This document shows, piece by piece, positions 33,916-45,100 of a stretch of DNA of 64,000 nucleotides. The first letter of the stretch is position 1, and each line of letters opens with the position of its first letter. The notes under the pieces are model-generated. The model had not been told where the DNA came from, did not search any database, and worked only from the letters and a program-made list of their open reading frames with translations. The translations under genes were made by a program, and so were the position numbers. The stretch is from contig JAHLKH010000063.1 in assembly GCA_025526915.1 (NCBI GenBank), positions 1 to 64,000 of the forward strand, read 5' to 3'. This stretch comes from Entophlyctis helioformis. Its lineage: Eukaryota; Chytridiomycota; Chytridiomycetes; Chytridiales; Chytriomycetaceae.

Positions 33916-36496
33916 TCAAACCCCGACTTTGCGGCTGGGAAGAGCTTCCGTCTGGTCTGGTTTCTTGCCAATGGCGCGACGCTCAGCATTGAGCATCTTG
34001 TTGACCGCGTTGATGTACGCTTTCGCCGACGCGACCAGAATGTCTGCATCAACACCTTGACCTTGGATCGTGTCCTCGAGATGGACCGTTTCCAGCTCGT
34101 CGCTCTCAATGCGGGGGATCTTGCTGGGTCTCTCGTCCGAAGAGGCCGACGATGGCAATGCGTCTGTCGCAGAGGCCTTGGCGCCCTGTTGGATGCGCAC
34201 AATGACCTTTCCAAGAGAATCAGAGCCTTCCGTGATGGCCTTGACTTCATAGGATGCCAGAACGTTTTTGAAGCCGACAAGACGGTTGATGGCACTGAAA
34301 ATAGCATGGACAGGCCCGTGGCCAATGGCGGCATCCGTCAACACGCGTCCGGTTGGTGGTGCCTGAGCCGGGGCGTGCTGCGCGTGTGCCTGCGAGCTAT
34401 CGACGAGGCTCGGTACCGACTCGCCAGAAGAAACAGACGGCAGAATCTCGGTCTCTGAGGGCGACTTTTCCATCGGCAGCGGTGCACAGGTTGTGTCTGT
34501 GATGGTGACGGTGGCAGTCGAGAGGATGCCGCTGCCAGAAAGAACTTGCAGAGCGCCAAACTTGTACGTTTCGTGGCCAGAGCTCACGAGGTTAAGCTGA
34601 TCGTCCAGGAGGGCGAACAGGTCCTGGTCCCGCACGCCGTTCTTTTTCGAGTCGGCAAGCTTCTTAAAGGCCACAAAGAGCGATTCGTAAACCAAGGGGT
34701 CGCGAGCCAGGTAGTCCTGGTAGATGGTGTTCTTGGAAATGTCGTCGATGCGGGTGCGGAATGCATTGCGGCCAGAATGCTTGCCAAGAACAAGTGCCTT
34801 GGACGGGATTCCGAGAATCTCGGGCTGGATGATTTCGTAGGTGGCCTTGTGCTTTAGCACTCCGTCCTGGTGGATGCCCGACTCGTGGGCGAACGCGTTG
34901 GCACCAACAATGGCCTTGTTGGGTTGGATAACCATGCCCGTCTTTTTCGTGACAAGCTGCGATGCGTGGTAGATCTGGTACGTGTCAATGGTATGATAGA
35001 CGGGGAATGCCGTCGGATGGGTGTGAATAGCCATGACAATCTCTTCCAAGGACGTGTTGCCTGTGCGTCGCAGTGTCAGCAACTCGAGCACAGCATGGCA
35101 CTCAAGATGGGCGATATAAAACGCCGAGGAATACCTGCGCGCTCGCCAATGCCATTGATGGTCACTTCGACCTGTCTTGCGCCATTGCGAATGCCAGCAA
35201 GGGTGTTGGCTGTCGCGAGGCCAAGGTCGTTGTGGCAATGTGTCGAGAACACGACCTAGTTGCAGAAAGCGTTTGTCACTACGAGTCCAACGATCCTGCA
35301 GGCTCGGCAGATGGCGCCAACGCCATAAGTCGGCAGGCATGATGCATGGCAGTGCACGACGCACCTCGCTGCTTGATTTGACATTGTCCACAAGGTACTT
35401 GATGATGGAGCCGTACTCTTCCGGCGTGTTGTATCCCACCGTGTCGGGGATGTTGACGGTTGTGGCACCCGCAGCAATCACAGCCTCCAAGACTTGGACG
35501 AGAAACTTGCGGTCGGAGCGGCCAGCATCCTCGGGAGAGAACTCAATGTCGTCGCAGCCCAGAGACTTGGCGTACTGCACAGCAGCAACAGCCCTGCTGA
35601 TGCATTCTTCGCGCGAGATCTTGAGCTTGAACTGCAGATGGATGTCTGATGTTGCCAGGAATGTGTGGATACGTCTGCGAGGAGCTGCCCGGATAGCGTC
35701 GAACGCACGCTTGATATCCGTCTGGACCGCTCTTGCCAGCGCGCAGATGACCTTGGCAGTGTGTCAGATGAATCAGGGATGCACACGAGACAGACTGCAA
35801 GGGAGGCTGCAAGGCGGAGTGCGCAGCCCGCCCGACCGAGTTCAGCGTGTGGCAACACCCGCACGTGCAAAGCGTGTTGCAGCGCGGGATGAATGAATCC
35901 ACGAGCAGAAGCAGAGCCACCACAACAAGGCGGAGGGGGATCTGGTAGGCCATGCACAGCAGGGCAGAGAGGCAGACGGACAGGCAGACGGAGAGGCAGA
36001 CGGAGAGGCAGACGGACACGGACGCAACGAAGCGACGCTACCATTGGAGTGCCAGTCTTGCGGCCTGCCGTCAGCGGGCCAACCTCGACAGCAATGCGAC
36101 GAACAGCCTCAAAGTCGCCATCGGACGCAATCGGAAAGCCAGCCTCGCAGACGTCGACGCCCAGGCGGGAGAGCTGTTTGGCAATCTCGAGCTTCTCGGA
36201 TACGGTGAGGGTGACGCCGGGCGACTGGCACCGTCGAGCGTGTGTGTGTGTTCATAGCAATGGGGTCGCAGAGGGGCTGTGTGAGCATCAATGTTGAATG
36301 TCTGGCGGAGCACATGCACCGTTGGCATGCACCGTTGGCATGCCGGCAACAGCAGCCAGCAGCACGCAGCCATGCGCCGAGAGAGGCTGCACAGCACGGC
36401 GCAGCCACGGCCGCCACACACCTGCTCTCCGTCCCTCAGCGTCGTATCAAAGATGATGAGGCTGGAGCGTTCATCGTCAGACATTCGCGCGGCCAT
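33916..36496 (-). CDS. 2-isopropylmalate synthase, bacterial/plant (LeuA type 1) form
   Basis: This enzyme condenses acetyl-CoA with 2-oxoisovalerate in the first step of leucine synthesis. Exon 1 (36496-36422) encodes [10 protein letters not shown]...[10 protein letters not shown]. Exon 2 (36224-36042) encodes [18 protein letters not shown] and VDVCEAGFP. Later exons give [46 protein letters not shown], metal site [46 protein letters not shown] and [14 protein letters not shown]. After that comes the LeuA regulatory domain ([15 protein letters not shown]...). The C-terminus has a Ser/Pro-rich insertion at 34460-34340. The [12 protein letters not shown] signature is the bacterial/plant type, not the DLRDGNQ type of yeast Leu4. 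A mitochondrial presequence is not obvious; an open frame upstream of the chosen ATG could supply one but is low complexity. The start lies only 41 bp from the divergent OFD1 start. One intron holds a 12-bp tandem repeat. Confidence 0.92.
35971..36018 (+). repeat. 12-bp tandem repeat in isopropylmalate synthase intron
   Basis: Four copies of GGCAGACGGACA/GAGA lie within the second intron of the isopropylmalate synthase gene (between exons ending at 36042 and starting near 35753), close to the 5' splice site. Confidence 0.9.
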
Positions 36497-36537
36497 GTTG
36501 TTGGAGGTGAGGAGAGGGTTTTGGCTTTCGCCGACAG
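36497..36537. promoter_or_regulatory. 41-bp divergent intergenic, isopropylmalate synthase / OFD1
   Basis: Only 41 bp separate the two chosen start codons, so the 5' UTRs or core promoters must overlap the neighbouring gene, or one start is further downstream. The sequence contains a GAGGTGAGGAGAGGG purine run. Confidence 0.5.
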
Positions 36538-39500
36538 ATGGCCGCGTTTGTTGAGCACACACCGGTGCCGCCAGATACGGCCCACGCCCACAGCTTCCCA
36601 GCTCACCGCCAGCAGAACAGCCAGCAGAACAGCCAGCAGAACGGCCAGCAGACGCTCGGCAACCGAAACAGCTCGCATGCACCTGTGCTCTCAGCGCCAG
36701 ACCTGCGCACGTCGCTTGTCGAGCACCTGACCCTCACTGGAGCTGCCAGCAGACTCAAGGCATGCACTTGCCATGCACTTGTCGCCGATCTGTGTGTCAT
36801 CCATCAGCTAACACACATCCACACAGTCCCAGCTCCGTGCAAAGCTCTATGCCGAACTCAGGCTCCGTGCTGTTGCAGTCTCAGTGCAGGACTCGAATGC
36901 CACGTCGTCCATCAGCAGCAGCCTGCTCTTCAAAGTCGTCGACAGCCTTCTTCTCGGATACCTTCAAGAGCGCCGTCTCGACTTCACCTTGTCAGTCTTT
37001 GTTCCAGAAGCCGGTCTTTGCCAACCACGCGAGGTGTGTGTGTCGGGCTTGTGGCTGGCATGTGCCGTGACTGCCTCGCCAAATGGCCATCTAACCACAC
37101 CACGCAGCAGGCTTTGAGCGACAGCGACATTATGCATGCATTGCACTTGGATCGTCCTTGTGCTGCCTTTCGCGACATGGTACTTTGTTGCATACGCTCC
37201 TCCGTTGCCGTTGCGAGCAAGTCTCATGCGCTTGGGGCTGACTCCCAACCTGAACGATGCACCCTTGCAGATGTCTGCTGTTCGAGGGGCACATCAGGCT
37301 GCGGATCTTCAGCGCCAGCCACGCCAATTGGCATCTTCTGACGGCCACCACGCAGCCAATCACCCCAGCCAGCCATCGCTGCTTGTTCGTCTGCTTGACG
37401 GCCTTGCCAAAGTCAATGATGTGCCACGCACAGAAAAGGAGGTGCAGACCAATACGGATCTGGAAGACATCTTGAGTATGCGAGCCGCTTAGCATGCATG
37501 CATGCATGTGTTCTTCCAAAACGGCTTTTTGACTGGATTTGACCAACATGCCTGCCATCTTCAACGGTACCGGATCTGGGCCGGATCAGACACAAAGATC
37601 AACGATATCGAGCGCAGCATCATGCAACAGCGCCACGAGTCTGCCCGGGTCAAGTCGGGGATCATCGAAGACAGGCTGTTCCAATACCAGCAGCAGCTTG
37701 AACTTCGCATGACAGAAGACACTCATGCACAGGTGAATGCCGTGTGCAGCTCATGCTTGTTGGCATTTTGCTTGGTGCGCTACTTGACCATCCACAAAGA
37801 AATGGGCCAAAATGGCTTGCTGATGTACGTATGCTGGCATGCGTGGGTATTCGTCACACCGTGGTTGTGCCATACGACAGATTGCAAGATTCAAAGAGAT
37901 CGAGCTGGCTCAGATGCGTCTTGATGAGCGCAAGGCATTTCAGTCAGAGATTATGCGCCAGAAGGCAGACTTTGAGCAGAAGCTTTTGGATGCGCAACAG
38001 AACATAGTCAACTCGCAAGAATCGGAACGCAGGCGGCTTGGAGAGAAAGAGCGTGTAAGTGATGGGCTCATCGAGCAACTGTTGCAACATTTGTTTCGTT
38101 ATTGTGCGGGCCAGTCGAGGCTCGTGAGTGATGTCTGGTATTTACAACGATCCCGATGATGCAGGAGCTTGAGCGGCAAAACCTGGAACTGCGGCAGAAG
38201 CTCTTGGATGAGAACAACCGTATTGTACTAAAGGAGGTGCACCTGCGGAATGAGGCCGAGCTGCAGGCCAAGGAGGTGCGGCTCGAGAGAGACATGCTTC
38301 AGCGACGATTTGAGCAAGTGCAACAGCAGGTGGCAGAACTGCAGGCGTTCAAGGAGCGGTACACACAAAAGATGGAAGAGTCCATGACACTGTAAGTGCC
38401 GTCATGCTTGAATCGAAAATGCATCGCTCCGGTTTGCTGCCGAGCATACTCGACCAATTGCTCATTTATGGGCCGTGATGCGGTGCGCTCTGTGTCCCAG
38501 GTACAAGATTGAGCTGAACAAGGAGCACTCTGCCATGATCTCTGGTGTCGAAATCAAGCGTGCCAAGCTGGATGGTGAGTTGATGCATTGGGGCGTGATG
38601 GGCTGGTTGGCGCTGAATGCTTCCCTGTTCGATCAGCGGAAAGGATGCTTCTCAAGGAAAAGAGCTCGACAGTCGAAAGGATGCATGCCGCTGCAGTGGC
38701 TGCAGAAGATGAGCGTGAAGCGCTTCGCGCGAGTCTCAAGCAAGCTCAAGCTCAAGTTGATGCCATGTCTCGAGAGCGCGATGAGGCCCACTTCCAGATC
38801 AAAGAGCTGCAGCTTGAGGTGGGCGAATGTGAAGTCTATTCACAGCCACGTGACTTCATGCCATCTGAGCCAAACCGTGTGCCCAACTTCCACTCTTTGT
38901 TTGCATTCATGTGCACTTAGCTTCTCACTCGCCAAGGATCGACTGCGGTTGAATTTGAAATCTCAAGCCTAAAAAAGTAAGCGCCGATGGGGCAGGTTAT
39001 GTGTGCTCCCAGTAAGAAAACGCAAGTCTACTTGGTTTGTTGGTAGTCTGACGAATGGTGTGTCCATGTCTGCTGTGCACATGGTAGGCAACTCATCGAG
39101 ACTGAGAAAATGGCAGAAAAGCGTCAGGAAGGTGAGATTTGCGCTTGTGCATGGCACATGGGCATTGGATTGTGGAGCTACAGTTATGGCGGCGTGCATG
39201 GGGTAATAGCCCAATCTCACAGTTTGCACATGCGTTGATGGACAGAGTATCAATCATTGCTCAAAAGTCTAATGACACCCAAGGATGATGTCCGCCAAGA
39301 ACTCAGCAAGGCACGCGACGCAGAGGCAAAATGGCAACGAGAGTGCCAGCAACTCGTGACAAAGCTTGACTTGGAGGTGCGTTACTCTGATGATGTATGC
39401 AACAACGCGACAACATGCACTGCAGCTCGGGGCTGACATGGCGTGTACAATGCTCTGGGGGGTTGATGGCAACGCATCGGTAGCTGAACCGCACAGATGA

Positions 39501-41529
39501 GCTTCAACGAAGGCTGGATGACGAGATTCTCAAGAACCGCGAGCTCCAGCGTGAGCTGGCTGATATGCGCTTACTGCTCAATCAGACACAGACAGGTACA
39601 TTGGCTGCTTTTTGTAAATGCCCGTGACTTTGCATACTGTCTCTGCAGTGTGTCCATGCCAAATGCAATGGCTTGCGTGCTTTGGCTGGGTTCATCAGCC
39701 GGCTTGCTGACCATGAACCTATGCATTGGCTGCTGTAAATAATGCCTGCCGAATGTCACGTATCGCATTACAACGAATGGATTGGCAAACAGCCCTCACG
39801 ACTGAGCTTGCTCATCACTCAGTGCCTTCACATGCACGCACACCACGCATTGTGGATGGATACGCACCACGGTTGGTATTGCCTCGGCAGTCGTGCGGTG
39901 GTGCCTTGCCGCCAAGATGGTCGCTTTGCACTGACTGTATTGCGTTGGGGATATGTGCTGCTGTGGGCTTTTGAAGCGATCTTCTTCCTGATCCGCTCGA
40001 CCCACATCTAGACTGTGTCTATTCGCGTCTGGCGGCAAAACAACCGAAAGATCAACTCAATGCTGACTATCTGGCATACATGGTTGATGCTGGTCATCAA
40101 GTACACCAGCCAGTCGAGTCGAGTCCCTTTGCGCAATCATCAAAGGTTAGCTTCATCCGCATGGGGCAGCAGGCGCTGAAGTTACAGCTATGGAGAAACG
40201 ATGTGCTTTGAGGCTTACTGTGTTTTTGCGGCACGTTTGCTCAGCCTGAAGAAGGGATCCTTCCTCGTGCCCTGGCCGGTTCCTACCAGCACAAGGTTGA
40301 CGAGCGGCAATTCGCGAATGATGCTTTGCACTTTGCGTCGCCGCCACAGCAGCATGTTCAGCCGTCTCGCATGCTGCAGGATCAGCAAGTGTCCAATCTG
40401 CCAACTCTGCCTCTGCCGTTCACAGTCTCGGCCACTTCACATGTCACGGGCCTGCTGCCACTGCCTCTTGCAAGCAAGCCAGCTGCAGCAAGCAACTCGG
40501 GGCTCGACACTCAGCAGTATGCCCTTTCCTCGTCTTTCCCAACAGGCGTCTCTCCGCCAAGCGATACTCTGCCCTCGCCCTCTGCCGAGGCTGCCCAAGC
40601 GAAGCAGGGAGCATTAGCATCAGGACCGCAACTCAAAGTGGCTCAACAGTTGCCGGACCCCGTGATTGCGGCAACAGTCCCAGCAGCCACGGTCAACGAT
40701 CAGCAGGCAGCTGGCGCTGTTGATGAAGCCGAAGCCCCTAAACGAATGCAAGAGGACCGGCTGCAACGCGAAATTGAGCGCCGCCAGCAGGAGCTGCAAG
40801 AGCGCGAGCGCATCCAGCGAGAACGCGAAGAAATGGCTCGTATCGAGCAGGAAGCACAAAAGCAACGCCAACTGCGACTGGAACAAGAACAAAAGGACGA
40901 GGCTGAGCGACTTCTTGCAGAGTCGCAAAGAAAAGAAGTGGAGCTACAAGTGCCCGCCAACAAATCTCGCGAGGAGACGGCCCGACGGCAGCAAGATCAG
41001 CAGCCTGTGCAACATGCCGGTCAGCAGGAGGCAAGCGTTGCGCAAGAGTCAAGCAACAATCTTGCGCAAATCGACAGTCTCGAAAATGACCCATTCATGC
41101 AAAAGTACATGGCACTGGTCAAGGAGAGGCGCGAGCAGCAAGCCAAGGTAACTATTGCCTCCAGGCTGTTGCTTCCGCCCTGCGTAACATACACTGTCAA
41201 TGAGGGCTGATGGGTCTGCGATGGCTTCCCATATGGCAGGCTGGAAGCCAGGATAACCCGATCCAATCGCGCTTTGAAGTGGGCATGCCAGAAGCGAAGA
41301 ATGTGAGTTTCTCTACCTGAGATCTATGGGTGCGAGCTCGGAGACAACCAAACCTGTGAACGCTGTCGCCACAATCCAAGGCGCTACATTGGCGATCTGC
41401 TGCATATGGACTTATCTCTGATCTGTATTGATTCAGGTGGCACACTCACCATCGTCATCTGCCCACTCTGATGGATTGGCAGGAGGGAATACCGAGGATG
41501 AAGTTAGGCAAGTGCCCATCGGCCATTAG
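36538..41529 (+). CDS. OFD1: OFD1-like centriole/basal-body coiled-coil protein with LisH motif
   Basis: OFD1 caps centrioles and is needed for distal appendages and ciliogenesis. After a Gln/Asn-rich start (QQNS repeats, 36608-36652) come DLRTSLVEHLTLTGAASRLK and SQLRAKLYAELRLR, then the LisH motif LFKVVDSLLLGYLQERRLDF with TLSVFVPEAGL. This is the same order as in animal OFD1. A region near 37380-37470 carries LLVRLLDGLAKV and KEVQTNTD. Then many short exons give almost continuous coiled coil (KINDIERSIMQQR; KEIELAQMRLDERKAFQ; ELERQNLELRQKLLDE; RQELSKARDAEAKWQRE; LQREIERRQQELQERERIQR). An exon at 39979-40146 (DLLPDPLDPHLDCVYSRL) shifts frame relative to its surroundings, so it is easily missed. 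The C-terminal DPFMQKYMALVKERREQQAK is also OFD1-like. The stop is TAG at 41527-41529. Exon borders in 37100-37600 and 38900-39500 are approximate. Confidence 0.82.
36608..36652 (+). repeat. 12-bp coding repeat, QQNS units in OFD1
   Basis: Three full copies and one partial copy of GCCAGCAGAACA encode a QQNS/QQNG tetrapeptide repeat near the OFD1 N-terminus. Confidence 0.85.
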
Positions 41530-42172
41530 ACGGCAGCTTGGCCAATATCAAGCACCATTCCAACTCACATGTATTGCATATGTAGTGCGCCTCATGACGA
41601 CACATCAGAGTCGCTGCCATCATGGTGAATGCCGGGAGGGTCTCTTAATATGAACACGCTCAACGAACGATCGCGTTGAGGTGTTGAACACGTGGAGTTG
41701 GTTGCGATGCAGTACGAGACGAGACCATAGGCTGGTGGTGGCCCGAGTTTGGCGGTGCCTTACGCACATTGCCACGGAACAGATCCAACAACAATAACGA
41801 CTTGGCTGGGCTGGTGTGCATGTGGACAGCTGCGATCGCTGCCACTCTTGCCGCACGAGCCTCGGTCTTGGCACCAGCCTGCTCACCAACGTCGAGATGT
41901 GTGGACGTCTGTCTGAAGGGACAAAGCACATTGTCGCATTTATGGAGTCATGGCGATCTGGCAGCCTGCCCCTTGGTTGGCATGCTGCACACGCATGGCT
42001 GCTCATGCATGGCTGCTCATGCACGAGCCTATGTCAAAACGTCACAGCCGTCAAGCTCAAAGGCAATGGCCGTGCAGCCTTTAACGTCAGTGTGCATGGT
42101 ATGAGAACCGGGCTCTCGCTCTGAACGAAGATCTGAGAACCGGGCCTGCAAACCTGCTTTCCGCGCAACACA
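41530..42172. other. OFD1 downstream / phosphodiesterase A upstream spacer
   Basis: This 643-bp spacer contains duplicate copy B. It also holds a short ATGGCTGCTCATGC repeat near 41994-42025 and a doubled GAACCGGGC element at 42105-42113 and 42138-42146, just before the phosphodiesterase A ATG. I find no coding exon here. Confidence 0.55.
41670..41913 (+). repeat. Dispersed ~240-bp duplication, copy B
   Basis: Near-identical copy of 31147-31385, lying in the spacer between the OFD1 stop (41529) and copy A of the phosphodiesterase fusion (42173). Relative to copy A it carries an 8-bp insertion after ATCGCGTTGAGGT and lacks one AAC unit. No gene transcribed leftward adjoins it, unlike the HBS1 side. 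Confidence 0.93.
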
Positions 42173-45100
42173 ATGCGCCAGACAGACGCGTTGGAAGTTG
42201 AGGACGAGGCCCTCCAGATCGAGCTGCTCACTCTGCCCGGATACGACGAGTACAGTATCCTCCACCTAAAGCAAGAAGCAGGTCTGGCTATCCAACGAGC
42301 AGCATGCGCGCTACACCGGGCGCAGGCAGCCTCCCCGGTCCCCTCGGAGACGGCCAGTACAGCAGACATGAAGACTGCCCGAGTGAATGGCCAAGACGCC
42401 ACGGCACGAACATGCTGCAGAGGCAGAGCCGCCGTCATCATCAAGAGCGTCATGCACGACGATAACACTGCCCAGCATGTCCGGCTCCACAAAGAGTACC
42501 AGCTTATTTGCCATATACGGGCCAATGCTCAACGCCAGCAGACGCAGGGCAGGCATCTGCCAGCAGTGCGACCAAAGTCAGCAGCAGCCCTGTTGTCGTC
42601 GTCGTCGCCGTCGTCGTCGTCGTCGGAGCAGGACCCAAGCGACAACTCCGCTCGGCAAATCCGACGCGCACACGAATCGGCTGGCCAGCAGCAACAGAGC
42701 AGGCCAGACTGGCTTGATCGAATCCCAGACGCCATCACATGCATTACAAGCAGCAACTGGAGTGCGGTGGTGCTTGACGACTTTGGAGGCGTCAGCCTAC
42801 GCGAGTTTGTTTATCGCAACGACCAACCATCGGCCAACGGCGAATCAGGCCACGGGCCTCGACTCCTCATTGACGACGCCATCCAGGTGGCCATCCAGGT
42901 GTCCGAGGCTCTTATTTGCGTGCATGCGGCCAAAGTCATACACAAGGACATCAATCCCGACAACATCATCGCTCGCCGGAACGTCGATGGCTCGATTCAG
43001 GTGCAGCTGATCGACTTTAACATTTCAGAAGAGTTCTCGTCGGTTAGCGCCGCCTCAAACTCGACACTTGATGGCACACTGCTCTACATTTCGCCGGGTA
43101 ACAGCCTTTGTTTCCTTGACTACTGTACAGCGCTATGCCTACTCAATGTCATGCGGCCAAATCTGACACTTTTCAACGTGATTGCATCGGGCTTGACGGC
43201 AAAGAGCAAACTGGCAGAATGGAGCGGGCGCTTGACTACAGGACAGGTGGGATGATGCAAACACGTGGCTGTCACATTTGCCAGTCATAACCATGCACTC
43301 ATAAGCGTCATGCATCTGCCCATTTAGACTTTTACAGCCTTGGAATTACGCTTTGGGAAATGCTCACCGGCCGGAACCCATGCAATGATCTGGAACCGTC
43401 AGTGCGTACTCTTTACCGCAATATGTCACGCCATCCAAAGTGGCTCTCGCTGAAGGCTGCCTTTCCGTGTTAACAACTCGATCCTTATGGCTATCTTCCC
43501 AGGACATTGTTTACTTTCATCTGGCACGAGACGTACCTGACCCACGCGAGATTCAAGAGCTCATTCCCGAATCACTGGCTGGCGTGATTATGAAGGTAAG
43601 AGCCAGTATGCGTGTCCGGATATGCTTGAAGCGAACAAGTTATGGTGATGTGATTGTGCGTGAGATGCCCGTATGTACCCTCTTTGAGTAACCACTGGTC
43701 TCCTCGATGCAATCAGCTTGTCAAAAAGTCACCAGATGATCGGTACCAGTCGGCGCACGCGCTCTATTACGATCTCTATCTCATTTCCCAGCACTTGTCG
43801 AGCTACAAACTTTCAAGGGATCTTCCCGCGGGGAAGCCGTTGTCGGACGAAGCTCTTTTTGAAGCCTTTTCTGGATGGACAATGGTCGTGGGAAGCCGGG
43901 ACTTTCCCCAAAAGCTTCATTTTTCGGACAAGCTGTTTGGACGCGAGAAAGATTTTGGGCAGCTGGTCGGCATATACGAAAAAGTGGCATCGGGGATGAT
44001 TGATCCAGCCCTCGTCTGTTTGTTTGGAACAACCGGCAGCGGCAGGACGTCCTTCTTTAAACACTTGGATCGTCAAACCTGCAATCTGAACGCATGCTTT
44101 AGTGAGTGCAATCTTTATTCTTCCGATGATGCGCATTCTGCAAGCCGTCGATCACTGTTGGCTATACTCACACAATCCTTGGTGCTGTTTTGCCATGCTT
44201 CCATGCATGTCTGTGCTCGGTCTGACGATCGATAAACACTGGCGATTTGCTTCCGACGCGGCTTAGTCATGGCCAGCTACGATTCGTCGCGCGCATCAGT
44301 CCCATATGTCGAGTTCTCGTCTATCCTTGACCAGCTTGTCCGCCTCATCCTTGCAAAACCACCAGATGAGATTCAGTCCTGGGAGACGAGACTCAAGTCC
44401 GAGATTGGGGTGGAGCGCCTTGGAGCTCTCTCGAGCATTGTACCGTCCATCAGAAATGTCGTTTCTGACATCAAGGTGCTCTCGTGGGAGAGCTCTACCT
44501 CTGAGAACAAGCAGCTGGAGCTAAATCGCGCTGTCGAGCTGTTCCTCATGATGTTCTGCTCAAAGGAGACGCCTTTGGCACTTTACCTGAACGACATCAA
44601 GGTAACATCGCCCTGCTGTAATTGTGCCGGATTGCAAAGGCCATGCAAAATGCATCTGGCGTGTTATGGACATGTTGGTCTAACACGTAACTTTGGCACA
44701 AAAGGCTGGGCCTGGATCCATCGATATGATCAGGTATCTGCTGCGACGAAAACAAGTCCGCCCGCTGCTCATCGTGTCGGGCTATGAGTTGGGAGCTAGC
44801 AGCACACTTTCGCACGACGATGACCTACCAAGCTTGGCAGAAGACTTGCAAGCAGATTTATCTGGGCAGTTTGCTGCTATACAGCTTCGGCCATTGCACC
44901 TTGACGCCGTCGTTGCTATGCTCCGCGACACGATTGCACCTCCAGACGGAAACCTTGATGAGCTGGCGGCCATGCTGCTGAAAAAGACTCATGGAAATCC
45001 GCAACATATCCGCGAGCTGCTTCAGTACTGCGAATCCGAGTCCCTTATCCGCTTTGACTTTGAGCGTGTGGGATGGACATGGAACCTTGGCGAGCTCGAT

